In this document: positions 43,435-51,673 of the stretch, in pieces | How the letters are laid out: each line of letters starts with the position of its first letter | Numbering within the stretch: position 1 is the first letter of the stretch | Assembly (NCBI GenBank): GCA_965205055.1 | Contig: OZ242030.1 | Location: forward strand, 124,001 to 188,000 | Length of the DNA stretch: 64,000 nt | Direction of reading: 5' to 3' | From: CBDBBY01 sp965205055 | GTDB taxonomy: Bacteria; Pseudomonadota; Alphaproteobacteria; Rhodobacterales; Rhodobacteraceae | Notes under the pieces: model-generated | What the model was told of the DNA's origin: nothing | Seen by the model: only the letters and a program-made list of their open reading frames with translations | The model's database searches: none | Position numbers and translations under genes: made by a program

Positions 43435-44275
43435 TCATGAGGCAGAACCCGGCTTGATAAAGGCAGCGAAATGATTTTGCAAATCGACCTGCTCCTGCGC
43501 TGCCGCGCCACCTATGCAGAACAGATCGTCGATCATCGCGACATTGTCCATCGCAAACTCGCCAGCATTGATAATCGTTAGTCCTGAAGCAGCCAGACCT
43601 TTTTGAGATACATCTGGATCGTATCGGGCATAGAGGAACGCCTTGCGGCCAGAATCGGCAGTGCTTTCCATAATTGCTTCTGGCTCGCCATCGGAATGGT
43701 TCGTCATTCCTCGGAGTTCGAGGTCAATTTCAGCGCCGGACACGCAACGGCCGACTTGGCGACAACAGATATCCGCTTCAACCGCCATGCTCCGCATCAG
43801 CACCGAAGGAATGGTCTTGGCGGCTCCGATGAAAGATTGCCCGAAAGGGTTAACTTTATTCTTAACGCGGAATCGGGTGCCGGTGCCGATCGAGACAAGC
43901 ATCATTCGGTTTCTGCCTTCCGGCCATCCGCAGCGGTATGCAAGCAGAGTCGCCATCCGATAGAGCAAGAAGGCAGGATTGTTGTATGGGGTGCCCCCCG
44001 CCGTCTTTGAACACGGCAGCCTTTATAGGGTCATTGGGGTTCCATTGCAGTTTCTCAGGCTCGCAGTAGGAGGGCACCGCAGTACTTGCTTGGATCGGTT
44101 TCCATAGCAGTATCCTCAGATCGCAGTCGGTCAGGTTCAGGTTATTGAAAAGAGCATTTGGATTTGTGCTGATCGGCCATGGGCTGTCCGTGTTCACATT
44201 GCGGGTTACTACCAGTAAATGTCGACCGGGCAGGAGCTGCCCCTTCTCCATTGGCTGGTGGATGCCGTCTTCATC
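43435..44275 (-). pseudogene. patatin-like phospholipase, 5'-truncated and frameshifted
   Basis: The minus strand reads a patatin C-terminal part: LLVVTRNVNTDSPWPISTNP, LRILLWKPIQASTAVPSYCE and VFKDGG with the catalytic Asp of the Ser-Asp dyad. After a frame change it reads TPYNNPAFLLYRMATLLAYR and RMMLVSIGTGTRFR. The change falls in a run of six G (six C at 43994-43999 on plus); removing one G joins the frames as DGGGTPYNNPAF. The N-terminal Gly-rich loop and GxSxG nucleophile are missing, because the frame meets a stop and then the end of the IS4-type element near 44283. It is the first gene of an operon with the SLOG-like gene (ATGA overlap). Confidence 0.82.
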
Positions 44276-44282
44276 AAACTCA

Positions 44283-45729
44283 GCCTTAGGCCCAATGCTG
44301 TTGCTTTAAGCATTTCGTTGGATGACTTCGGGTCCCCATTCGTGCTTTATCCGGGAGACCAGCCTTGTCTCTGGATGCGGCAGGAACTCATTTGTCTCCA
44401 CACGGCGCGCTCCCCGAGGATCTCGACATCGACGGCATCTCGAGACATTACGGATCAGGGGGAAACGGTGCCCGGCTTCTGCAAGCGCCTCCGGATCACG
44501 CTCGCGGCTTGCGCGGATCAGATCATGTCCGGATCCTCCCGAGCCTTTCCGGCCGCCCTGTGGATCAGGCTCCGCACGGCGTAATGCGCGAGCATCAGCC
44601 CGTCGATCTCCTGTAGTACCAATTCCGGTGTCTTGCTCCGCAGCGTGGCTCCCGGTCCGAGCAGATGGGTCTTGACCTCGTCGCAGGCATTCTCGATCTC
44701 CCACCGCTCGTGGTACAGGCCGACGAGCTCGCGGGCCGGAAATCTGTCGGGATCGAGAAGCGTCGTCGCGAGCCTGCAGGATTCGCCGGGGCGTTTCGCA
44801 AGTCGGCATTCCACCACCCGGATCCGGCAGGCGCCGAGGCATCGTCGACGATCCGATCCCGATCCTCGTAGTTCGGCCGGCCACGATCCGTCCTCGAAAG
44901 GTTCGCCCGCCGGATGCAGGCGCGCGTTCGCCGACGCGCGCCAGAGCAGGTCGGCTCCGGTCTCCGAAGCCCTTGACCACAAGGGGAACCCGAAATAGCG
45001 GCGGTCGGCCAGAACCAGCATCCCCGGCTCCAGATGCACAAGCAAGGCCTCCGCCTGCGAATGTTCGGACTCCCCGCGGACCGGACCGGCCCTCCACGCG
45101 AGCGCCGCCCGCGTTCCGGTCTCCAGAAGCAGGGCCAGCCGCGCTTTCGGAAACGCCTCCTCTCCGCGGATGGCTCCCGGAAGCCCGAACGCTTCCCGAT
45201 TCCGCGCCTCGTCCGGAAGATCCAGCGTCATGCCGTCCAAAGCGGCGACGCGCAAACCCCGGTGCTTTGAACCAGACTCCTTGGGATCCGCAAGCGGAAT
45301 CACGCGGGCCCGGCGGAGTTCTTCGAAAGGAGCCGTTCCGAGCCGGGCCCGGGCGCGGGAGATCGAGGACTTCCCTGAAATCCGCACTGGAACGCCGGGA
45401 GCCACAAGGCGAAGCCCGTCCACGAGGCAGCGAAGGACTTCGCGCGTTGAGACTTGCCGGAACAGGCCCATCGCGATCACATAGTACATCATCGCCTCCA
45501 GCGGAAGGTCGCGGCGCCGCGCGCTGCGGACGCCGCACGCGTCCAGTGCCGCTTTGATGGAATGAGGCGGAAAGACCTGGGCGATCACGCCAAGTCCGAG
45601 ATAGTCGGAGAAGCGGACTCCCCCGGGGAATGCAGCATGAGTCCGTGCCATCGCGGAAGAATCCTATCACAATCGGAATCCCGCGAAATAGCGCAGAAAA
45701 TCTTTAAAGCAACAGTACTTTGGCTAAGC
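44283..45729 (-). mobile_element. IS4-type insertion element, about 1.45 kb
   Basis: Imperfect inverted ends share CTGTTGCTTTAA (44298-44309, and the reverse complement ending at 45715). Similarity extends outward through GCCTTAG/GGCTTAG, giving about 33 bp with mismatches. No convincing target duplication was found, which fits a deletion or rearrangement beside it: the patatin gene is cut on one side and a dehydrogenase gene ends 5 nt beyond the other. Boundaries are approximate. Confidence 0.65.
44518..45651 (-). CDS. IS4-family transposase (probably shortened by a late stop)
   Basis: A 377-aa DDE transposase. The N-terminal IS4 domain has FSDYLGLGVIAQVFPPHSIK, the first Asp is in VAALDGMTLDLPDEA, the second in LVLADRRYFGFPLW, and the Glu in ERWEIENACDEVKTHLLGPG. 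The frame stops at a TGA after EDPDMI. The next 22 codons continue in the same frame with SAQAASVIRRRLQKPGTVSP, which resembles the family C-terminus, so this stop is likely a nonsense mutation. All DDE residues precede it, so activity is uncertain. Confidence 0.85.
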   Translation of the reverse strand: MARTHAAFPGGVRFSDYLGLGVIAQVFPPHSIKAALDACGVRSARRRDLPLEAMMYYVIAMGLFRQVSTREVLRCLVDGLRLVAPGVPVRISGKSSISRARARLGTAPFEELRRARVIPLADPKESGSKHRGLRVAALDGMTLDLPDEARNREAFGLPGAIRGEEAFPKARLALLLETGTRAALAWRAGPVRGESEHSQAEALLVHLEPGMLVLADRRYFGFPLWSRASETGADLLWRASANARLHPAGEPFEDGSWPAELRGSGSDRRRCLGACRIRVVECRLAKRPGESCRLATTLLDPDRFPARELVGLYHERWEIENACDEVKTHLLGPGATLRSKTPELVLQEIDGLMLAHYAVRSLIHRAAGKAREDPDMI

Positions 45730-45734
45730 CTTGA

Positions 45735-46469
45735 TCAATATGTTGCTCGTCCGCCGCTGAGATCGAAGACTTGACCGGTTGTGAAAGAGCATCTCGGGCT
45801 GGCGATCCATGTGGCCATGTCTGCGATCTCCTGCACGGAGCAAAGCCGCTTCATCGGAATTCTGCCGCGCTTTTCTTCAATGTAATCATCCGACATTTCT
45901 TTCAGCAAATCCGTTTCCGCAATGGCCGGGGCAATGCAATTTACAGTAATCTCCGAGGGAAGCAGTTCCCTCGCGAGGCCTTTCGCGTAACCGATGACGC
46001 CTGCCTTCGTCGCGCCGTAGGCGCAAGCGCCCGGATTCCCCTCTTTGCCGGCGATCGATGCTACGATGATCAGTCGCCCGGACCCTCTTTCCCGCATGCT
46101 GTTCAAAAATGCTCTGGTTGTCAGGAAGACGCCTGTCAGATTCACATCGACAACGCGCTGCCACTCTTCGACCGAATAGCGCCATGTCGGCTTGGTCGGA
46201 CCGTTCACGCCCGCATTCGCCACGAAGACGTCAACGCCGCCGATGGCGTTCAATGTCGAAGCGGACGCTCGCTGCACGGAATGTTCGTCGGAAACGTCCA
46301 CTTCTTCAGCGTGTTTGAAAACACTTGTTTCGGAACGCATGAGGTCGCTGCGGATGTCCCATCCGCAAACCTGCGCTCCAAGCTCGGAGAACCGAACGGA
46401 GATGGCGCGTCCGATGCCGCGGGCGGCGCCCGTCACCACGACTCGGCTTCCTTCCAGATCGAAACTCAT
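45735..46469 (-). CDS. short-chain dehydrogenase/reductase (FabG-like)
   Basis: A 244-aa NAD(P)-dependent oxidoreductase. The cofactor motif TGAARGIG is at residues 13-20, VFVANAG at 81-87, and the catalytic set S138, Y151 and K155 is in VASIAGKEGNPGACAYGATK. It follows the MaoC gene after 4 nt, a common pairing of hydroxyacyl dehydrogenase and enoyl hydratase. It is the last gene of the cluster before the IS4-type element. Confidence 0.92.
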   Translation of the reverse strand: MSFDLEGSRVVVTGAARGIGRAISVRFSELGAQVCGWDIRSDLMRSETSVFKHAEEVDVSDEHSVQRASASTLNAIGGVDVFVANAGVNGPTKPTWRYSVEEWQRVVDVNLTGVFLTTRAFLNSMRERGSGRLIIVASIAGKEGNPGACAYGATKAGVIGYAKGLARELLPSEITVNCIAPAIAETDLLKEMSDDYIEEKRGRIPMKRLCSVQEIADMATWIASPRCSFTTGQVFDLSGGRATY

Positions 46470-46473
46470 CCGG

Positions 46474-47022
46474 CTATCCGTGGTCAGGAATCCATTTCAA
46501 GACGTGTTTTGCCACGCCGACGGTTTTGCCGTTCTGATTCGTCACGACAATGTTCGCTTTGGTGCGCTTTCGCTCCATGTCGATTGACACGAACCGGTAA
46601 TCCACCGTGACCGTGTCGCCGAGGAAAACCGGCGCGACGAACCTGATGCGGTCGTAGCCCAGCGAAACCGGCGTCTCGTCGCTGTCCCTGCAATGCGCGA
46701 TCGCAGCTGACGAAGCGGTCGACATGAAGCCCACGAGCAATGCGCCATGCGCCATCAATTTGCCGAATTTGGATTTTTCCATGTAAGGCTCGTTGACGTG
46801 ATTCGGGGAAAAATCGCCGGTAATTCCTGCGAACATGTAGACATCGCTCTCCGAGACGGTCTTGGAAAATTTCGCTCCGTCGCCGATTTCAACATGAAAC
46901 CCAGAGGCATTTAGGGGCTTCTTTGCTGATCCCGATGAGTTCGACGGCATTGAATCTTCGGGATCGTCCGTAGAATTCGACTTGGCCTTTTCGGCATCTG
47001 CCTTCGCTGCAGATGATGTCAT
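46474..47022 (-). CDS. MaoC-like hotdog-fold dehydratase
   Basis: A 182-aa protein with a Ser/Lys/Asp-rich N-terminal stretch of about 40 residues. The hydratase motif follows in ITGDFSPNHVNEPYM, then FGKLMAHGALLVGFM, matching the Asp/His active site of R-specific enoyl-CoA hydratases. The C-terminal half has TVDYRFVSIDMERKR and TNQNGKTVGVAKHVL. A GGAGAATTGA site precedes the ATG. It probably adds or removes water on a CoA-bound intermediate made by the CoA-transferase. The long disordered start is unusual. Confidence 0.87.
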   Translation of the reverse strand: MTSSAAKADAEKAKSNSTDDPEDSMPSNSSGSAKKPLNASGFHVEIGDGAKFSKTVSESDVYMFAGITGDFSPNHVNEPYMEKSKFGKLMAHGALLVGFMSTASSAAIAHCRDSDETPVSLGYDRIRFVAPVFLGDTVTVDYRFVSIDMERKRTKANIVVTNQNGKTVGVAKHVLKWIPDHG

Positions 47023-47245
47023 TCAATTCTCCTTTGCCTTTTCCAGGATGTTGTTTGGCTGATCGTTCTCCGGAAAACCCCGGAGCAGCTCAGACCGTTG
47101 ATCAATAGATTCGAATTGCGCGTTCATCGGCCCGCGGATTCTTGGCGGGCGGCCGAACGCAATTGTCGGCGCGACGCGTCGGGACGCATTGATATTCTTG
47201 TTTCCCAATTGCGGAACCGCTGGTTTCCGAGACTCGCCGCGCGTT

Positions 47246-48283
47246 TCAAAGTTCAACCCTTTTTCCGGAACTCGCCGACTCGAACACCGCCAGCGTCGCC
47301 CGAAGGCTGCCCACGGCGTCCATCGCGGTGACGAATGGAGCGGCAGTGCCTCTCGCAACCTCACTGAAATGCTCGATCTGGAGCGAAAACGCATCGACCG
47401 GCTCCGGGCTGATGTTCTTTGAGGTCATCGGAGCGAACCAGTTGCCTCCTCCGCTTTCATTGCTCCATAGCGTCAATCGAGGAAAATCCAACGACATTTT
47501 CGTTCCGAAGAACCGATAGCAGTTCTCTCCCGAAACAGGAAATGCGCTGTTCTCTCCGGTTGCGAATTCCCAAGCCCACGGCGAGTTCGCGCGGTCGCTA
47601 AGCACGATTGCTCCCAACGCGCCGCATTCGAACCTCATCACTGCCGCCGCCGCGTCCTCCTTTTCGAATCCTTGAAACTCGCTCGTGGTTTCGGCTGAGA
47701 TTGAATTGATTTCGCCGCATATGAAACGAAGCAAGTCAAGTTCATGACTCAGGTTGATCAATACAGGACCGGCGTTTCGCGTTCGCCGCCAATATTCATC
47801 ATAATATTCGTCATGCTTGCGCGCGCCCCACTGTCCGGACACTTGAACAAGTTTCCCGAGCTCGCCTGTCCTGATCAATTCTTTCGTGACCTTCAATGCG
47901 GGATTGTATCTCCTGTGATGGCCGACAAGGACGCTCCCTTTCGATTTCAGTTCCGCTTCCGCGATGCGCACTCCATCCGACGCATCGGCGGCGATCGGCT
48001 TTTCGACGAGCACGCTGCACCCGGCCTCCAAAGCGGCAAGCGCCGGTTGAAGATGCTTGTCGGTAGGCGTCGCTATGATCACGCCGTCCGGTTCGGTCGC
48101 GGAGATCAGACTCTCGATGCAGTCGAATTCCGGCACTCCGCGTGCCGCCGAAAGGCGGGCGGAATTCGAGTCTGCGATGCCGATCAACTCTGTGGTTGGG
48201 CAGTCAGCGACGGCGGAGATGTGGCGCCTTCCGATCACGCCAGCGCCGATCAAACCGATTCGAGCTTTCTCAGGCGTGCTCAT
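47246..48283 (-). CDS. Gfo/Idh/MocA-family oxidoreductase
   Basis: A 345-aa NAD(P)-dependent enzyme. The Rossmann motif IGLIGAGVIGRRHISAVA, then VLVEKPIAADASDGVRIAEA with the family Glu-Lys-Pro, and the C-terminal domain with NAGPVLINLSHELDLLRFIC (catalytic His region) identify the family. Members oxidise sugars, inositols or related polyols. The ATG at 48283 overlaps the CoA-transferase stop by 4 nt, so it is translationally coupled to it. About 220 nt separate it from the MaoC gene downstream. Confidence 0.9.
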   Translation of the reverse strand: MSTPEKARIGLIGAGVIGRRHISAVADCPTTELIGIADSNSARLSAARGVPEFDCIESLISATEPDGVIIATPTDKHLQPALAALEAGCSVLVEKPIAADASDGVRIAEAELKSKGSVLVGHHRRYNPALKVTKELIRTGELGKLVQVSGQWGARKHDEYYDEYWRRTRNAGPVLINLSHELDLLRFICGEINSISAETTSEFQGFEKEDAAAAVMRFECGALGAIVLSDRANSPWAWEFATGENSAFPVSGENCYRFFGTKMSLDFPRLTLWSNESGGGNWFAPMTSKNISPEPVDAFSLQIEHFSEVARGTAAPFVTAMDAVGSLRATLAVFESASSGKRVEL

Positions 48284-49800
48284 CGTATGAAGCACTCCGA
48301 ACCGATCTCGTTCGGCGAATCAATCATCCTGGGTCTGAAACCCATTTGGTCCAGAATGTCGGACTGCAGGTTCACGCCGGGAGCGATTTCGGTCAATTGA
48401 AGTCCGTCTTCGACCAGCCGAAACACGCACCGCTCGGTGACATAGATGATTTCCTGTCCGGCCGAGCGAGCCCGCTGGCCGGAAAATGTGATTTGCTCGA
48501 CGCGCTTGACGAATTTCCGCACATTTCCGTATCGCTTTATGCGGAGGCGGCCGTCGCCGGTTTCAATTTCAGATCCCTTCGCGTCGAACGCGCCGCAGAA
48601 AACGACTTTTTTCGCATTCTGGGCGATATCCATGAATCCGCCCGGCCCGACGGTGAGCCCGCCGAGCTTGGATACGTTGACGTTGCCCTGCTCGTCGACT
48701 TCTCCGAACCCCAGAAAGGCAATGTCGAGACCGCCGCCGGAATAAAAATCGAATTGCGACGGGCCGTCGATCATGCAGCTGGCATTCCGCGCGTAGCCGA
48801 ACAGCGATCCGGTCAGCAGCGTCCCGCCGTAGGTGCCGTGTTCAATGGTTTGGAAATAACGGGTCGAGCTTCCTTCGGATGCCGCGATCGCAGCGACTTC
48901 ATCCGGAATTCCGAATCCGTAGTTGACGACCGCGCCGTCGAGGAGTTCCTTCTTGGCTCGCCTCGCCACGATGCTCCGGACCGAAAACGCGGGCGCGGCC
49001 GGAGGCGCCGCTTCGCTTGAAATCTCGCCGGAAATGGCCGGGTCGTAGCGCAGGTCGTATCCTTGCCTTTGCTCCGGGTCTACGACGACGGCGTCAATGA
49101 TCGCGGACGGGATTCGCACCGACCTTGCGCTCAGCGAACCGCGTGGCACGCGCCGCCTGACTTGGAAAATGACCTTTCCTCCGCAATTGTGCACAGCTGA
49201 GGCCAAAGCATAGATTTCGACATTGGCCGGCTCTTCGTCCAAACTGATGTTGCCGTCGTCGTCCGCCGCCGAACCTTTCAAGAGCGCGGCCGTGATCTGA
49301 TACGGGAGGTACCGCAGATATTCCTTCCCGTCGATCTCCGTGAATTCAACGAGGTCCTCGACCGCCGCCGAATTCATCTTGCCGCCTCCCAACCGGGGAT
49401 CCACGAATGTTCCCAGCCCCACATGGGTGAACAGGCCGGGTCGCTTGGCGGCGATTTCGCGCATGAGCTGCATGGTTACGCCCGCGGGCATGACGTAAGC
49501 CTCGATCAGGTTGTCGCGGGCCATCTCCTGCATCTTCGGGGACCATATCCAATGCCCTCCGATCACCCGCTTGACCATTCCTTCATGCGCGAAACGATTG
49601 AGGCCGCGGCTCTTTCTGTCGCCGATGCCGAGCGAATGCACGACCGTCAGATCCCGCGGACGACCTGCTTCAAGAAAAAGGCGCTCAATCGATTCATGAA
49701 GAAGCGTCGCTTCGGACAATCCGCCCCCGCCGCCCGCTAGACCGACGGTCGCTCCGTCTTCAATCAACGAAACCGCGCTGATCGGATCAAGGAATTCCAA
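48280..49800 (-). CDS. family I CoA-transferase (propionate/acetate CoA-transferase-like)
   Basis: A 506-aa single-chain enzyme with both alpha and beta halves. GATVGLAGGGGGLSEATLL opens the alpha half; KMNSAAVEDLVEF and YQITAALLKGSAADDDGNIS follow. The beta half has NYGFGIPDEVAAIA and the catalytic Glu at E320 in QTIEHGTYGG, which forms the glutamyl-CoA intermediate. It moves CoA between an acyl-CoA and a free acid. Its stop overlaps the Gfo/Idh gene start (ATGA). It would activate an acid made by the upstream genes. Confidence 0.9.
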   Translation of the reverse strand: MEFLDPISAVSLIEDGATVGLAGGGGGLSEATLLHESIERLFLEAGRPRDLTVVHSLGIGDRKSRGLNRFAHEGMVKRVIGGHWIWSPKMQEMARDNLIEAYVMPAGVTMQLMREIAAKRPGLFTHVGLGTFVDPRLGGGKMNSAAVEDLVEFTEIDGKEYLRYLPYQITAALLKGSAADDDGNISLDEEPANVEIYALASAVHNCGGKVIFQVRRRVPRGSLSARSVRIPSAIIDAVVVDPEQRQGYDLRYDPAISGEISSEAAPPAAPAFSVRSIVARRAKKELLDGAVVNYGFGIPDEVAAIAASEGSSTRYFQTIEHGTYGGTLLTGSLFGYARNASCMIDGPSQFDFYSGGGLDIAFLGFGEVDEQGNVNVSKLGGLTVGPGGFMDIAQNAKKVVFCGAFDAKGSEIETGDGRLRIKRYGNVRKFVKRVEQITFSGQRARSAGQEIIYVTERCVFRLVEDGLQLTEIAPGVNLQSDILDQMGFRPRMIDSPNEIGSECFIR

Positions 49801-49931
49801 TCATCGTCTCCAATCATGCGACGCGAAGAAAGCCGGACCGTTCATGCAATTCAGCGATACGCTCCGCCAAAACCTCCGGCGAGGAATCAACGGCATTCTC
49901 GCGGAGAAAGGCGTTGCAGGAGCCGTTCGGT

Positions 49932-50720
49932 TTACTGATAACCCTTCGCTCCGCCGCCATCGATCGTGATCGCCGATCCGTTCAGATGCCGCGCTTCAGG
50001 CGAGCACAGATAAGCCACGGTCGCGGCGACATCGGTCGGCTGGCCAAGCCTTCGAATGCCTTCCTTCGCCAATGCCTCCGTCTGGATTTCGGCGCGCGTC
50101 TTCCCTTGCTGCTCGGCCCTGCGTTCAAGAACGGATTCAAGCCGCTCCGTCACGGTCAGGCCCGGATGGATCCAGTTGACGTTCACGTCGTCCTCCAGAC
50201 CCTTTTCGGCCAGCGCTTTCGAAAAGTTGGCGAGAGCTGCGTTGACGGCGCCGCCGACCATGAAATCCGCCGAAGGCGTGCGGGCGAAGCCGCCGCATAT
50301 GTTGATCACAATGCCTTTGCGCCGCTTCAGCTCCGGCCAAAGCAACCTGCACAGCCGCACCGCCCCGTGGAACTTCAGCGCGAAGCCGTCCAGCATTTCA
50401 TCGTCGGGCTGTTCCGGAAAGATGCCGCCCTTCGTCGCGCCCGCCGCGTTCACCAGGATGTCGCATCCGCCGAGGTGCTTGATGCCGACGCGTGCGCTGG
50501 CTTCGCATCCCTCCAGCGCGCGAAGGTCGGCGACGGCAAGGCCGGGTTTGATGGCGGTTTGCTTTTCAATCTCGGCGGCCGCGGCCCGGAGCCTCTCTTC
50601 GTTCGACGCGGCAAGGCAGACATTCGCTCCTTCCTTCGCCAGATGCAATGCGCACGCCCAGCCTATTCCCTTGGAGCCACCCGTCACGAATGCGGCTTTG
50701 CCGTCCAGTTTGCCCATCAC
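49932..50720 (-). CDS. SDR-family protein with altered active site
   Basis: A 262-aa Rossmann protein. The cofactor motif TGGSKGIG at 13-20 and ILVNAAG at 88-94 are intact. The usual YxxxK is replaced by GxxxN (G156 and N160 in MVGGAVNAALANFSKAL), so it cannot use standard SDR chemistry. Some SDR lineages share this Gly/Asn form and may use another acid or act as dehydratase-like or regulatory proteins. Its ATG overlaps the PanE-like stop (ATGA). A gap of 131 nt separates it from the CoA-transferase. Confidence 0.87.
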   Translation of the reverse strand: MMGKLDGKAAFVTGGSKGIGWACALHLAKEGANVCLAASNEERLRAAAAEIEKQTAIKPGLAVADLRALEGCEASARVGIKHLGGCDILVNAAGATKGGIFPEQPDDEMLDGFALKFHGAVRLCRLLWPELKRRKGIVINICGGFARTPSADFMVGGAVNAALANFSKALAEKGLEDDVNVNWIHPGLTVTERLESVLERRAEQQGKTRAEIQTEALAKEGIRRLGQPTDVAATVAYLCSPEARHLNGSAITIDGGGAKGYQ

Positions 50721-51673
50721 GCGGTCCCTTCGTTGTTCAGTTCCAAGCCTTTGATGATTGCGTGGAGTGTCTCCAGCGTGGGAGTGCGCACTCCGTTTTT
50801 TCGACCGAGCCGGATTGCCGATCCGTAAATGAAGTCAACTTCGGTGGGCCGCTTGTTCAGAAGATCCATGCACAGAGAGGACTTGTTCTCGCCGGTTCCT
50901 CCCGGCGCGGTAATGAGGTCGAGGGCTTCCAGCGTACGATTGCGGTCGAGAATGATTCCGCTCGCCTCCGCCACCCGCAAGGCCTCATCAAGCGCGCGAA
51001 TGCTTGTTTCACGCAGTTCCGGAACAGCCAGGACTTCGACCTGATTGCGATTCGTGACTCCCGAAAGAGCGCTCATCGCGATGTTGCCCAGCAGCTTGGT
51101 CCAGATGTTGCGCCGGATGTCGTCGCTGGCGTGAGTCTCGAGGCCGGCGCCGGTCAGAGCCTCGGCGATTGAAATCGAACGTTCAGAGAGGCCGCCGGCC
51201 AATTCGCCGATATATGTGGGAGCTCTCGAAAAATCGCGCACGATGCCGGGGCCTTCCTTCAGGCCGGCCATCGCGGTCAGTCCGCCGAGAACCCGCTCCG
51301 AACCGATTTCGGCGGCGATGACGTCCTCGTTGCCAAGGCCGTTCTGAAGGCTGACGCACACGGCGCCGTCAGCCATGTGCGGCCGGACGGCGCGCGCCGC
51401 ATCGGACGTGTTGTTCCCCTTGCATTGAAACAAGAGCAAATCTCTATCGGCGACGGCCGCGGCATCGCAAGTGGCGTCGATTCGCACGGTTCGCTCGCCG
51501 CCGAAACCTCGGATATGCAATCCGGATCGCCGGATCGCGGCCACATGATCCTCGTCCACATCGACGAGCAGCACGTCCATTCCGCCGCTTCGCAGTATTG
51601 AACCGAACAAAGCGCCCATTCCGCCTGCGCCGATGATCGCGATGTTTTGACGTCTTGACACGGATTTGCTCAA
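50717..51673 (-). CDS. PanE/ApbA-like 2-dehydropantoate 2-reductase family protein
   Basis: A 318-aa NADPH-dependent oxidoreductase. NIAIIGAGGMGALFGSILR is the dinucleotide motif, and IWTKLLGNIAMSALSGVTN carries the catalytic Lys and Asn region. It starts at a TTG (51673) overlapping the stop of the upstream hydratase (TTGA); the first ATG-like options would lose the motif or run far into that gene. In this cluster a role in pantothenate synthesis is doubtful; many relatives reduce other 2-oxo acids. Confidence 0.88.
   Translation of the reverse strand: MSKSVSRRQNIAIIGAGGMGALFGSILRSGGMDVLLVDVDEDHVAAIRRSGLHIRGFGGERTVRIDATCDAAAVADRDLLLFQCKGNNTSDAARAVRPHMADGAVCVSLQNGLGNEDVIAAEIGSERVLGGLTAMAGLKEGPGIVRDFSRAPTYIGELAGGLSERSISIAEALTGAGLETHASDDIRRNIWTKLLGNIAMSALSGVTNRNQVEVLAVPELRETSIRALDEALRVAEASGIILDRNRTLEALDLITAPGGTGENKSSLCMDLLNKRPTEVDFIYGSAIRLGRKNGVRTPTLETLHAIIKGLELNNEGTA

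Larger units (their letters stand above)
42029..43438 (-). pseudogene. SLOG-like Rossmannoid protein gene, split by an IS5-type element
   Basis: Removing the element 42546-43419 and one TA copy gives one uninterrupted 177-codon frame: MTSSVISFAGRRIDP joined to LGSKRHAFPHEAV. Its ATG (43438) overlaps the stop of the upstream patatin gene by 4 nt. FAGRRID at the start, GAAACGADILFLRAAGDLG, and TIVLPFDRGLFRTTSV give the beta-strand/Gly-rich-loop layout of SLOG/DprA-like nucleotide-binding folds, as found in proteins tied to cyclases or TPR sensors. The insertion lies in codon 7. The downstream part has no start of its own that keeps the FAGRRID strand, so the gene is taken to be off. Fold assignment is inference. 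Confidence 0.7.
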
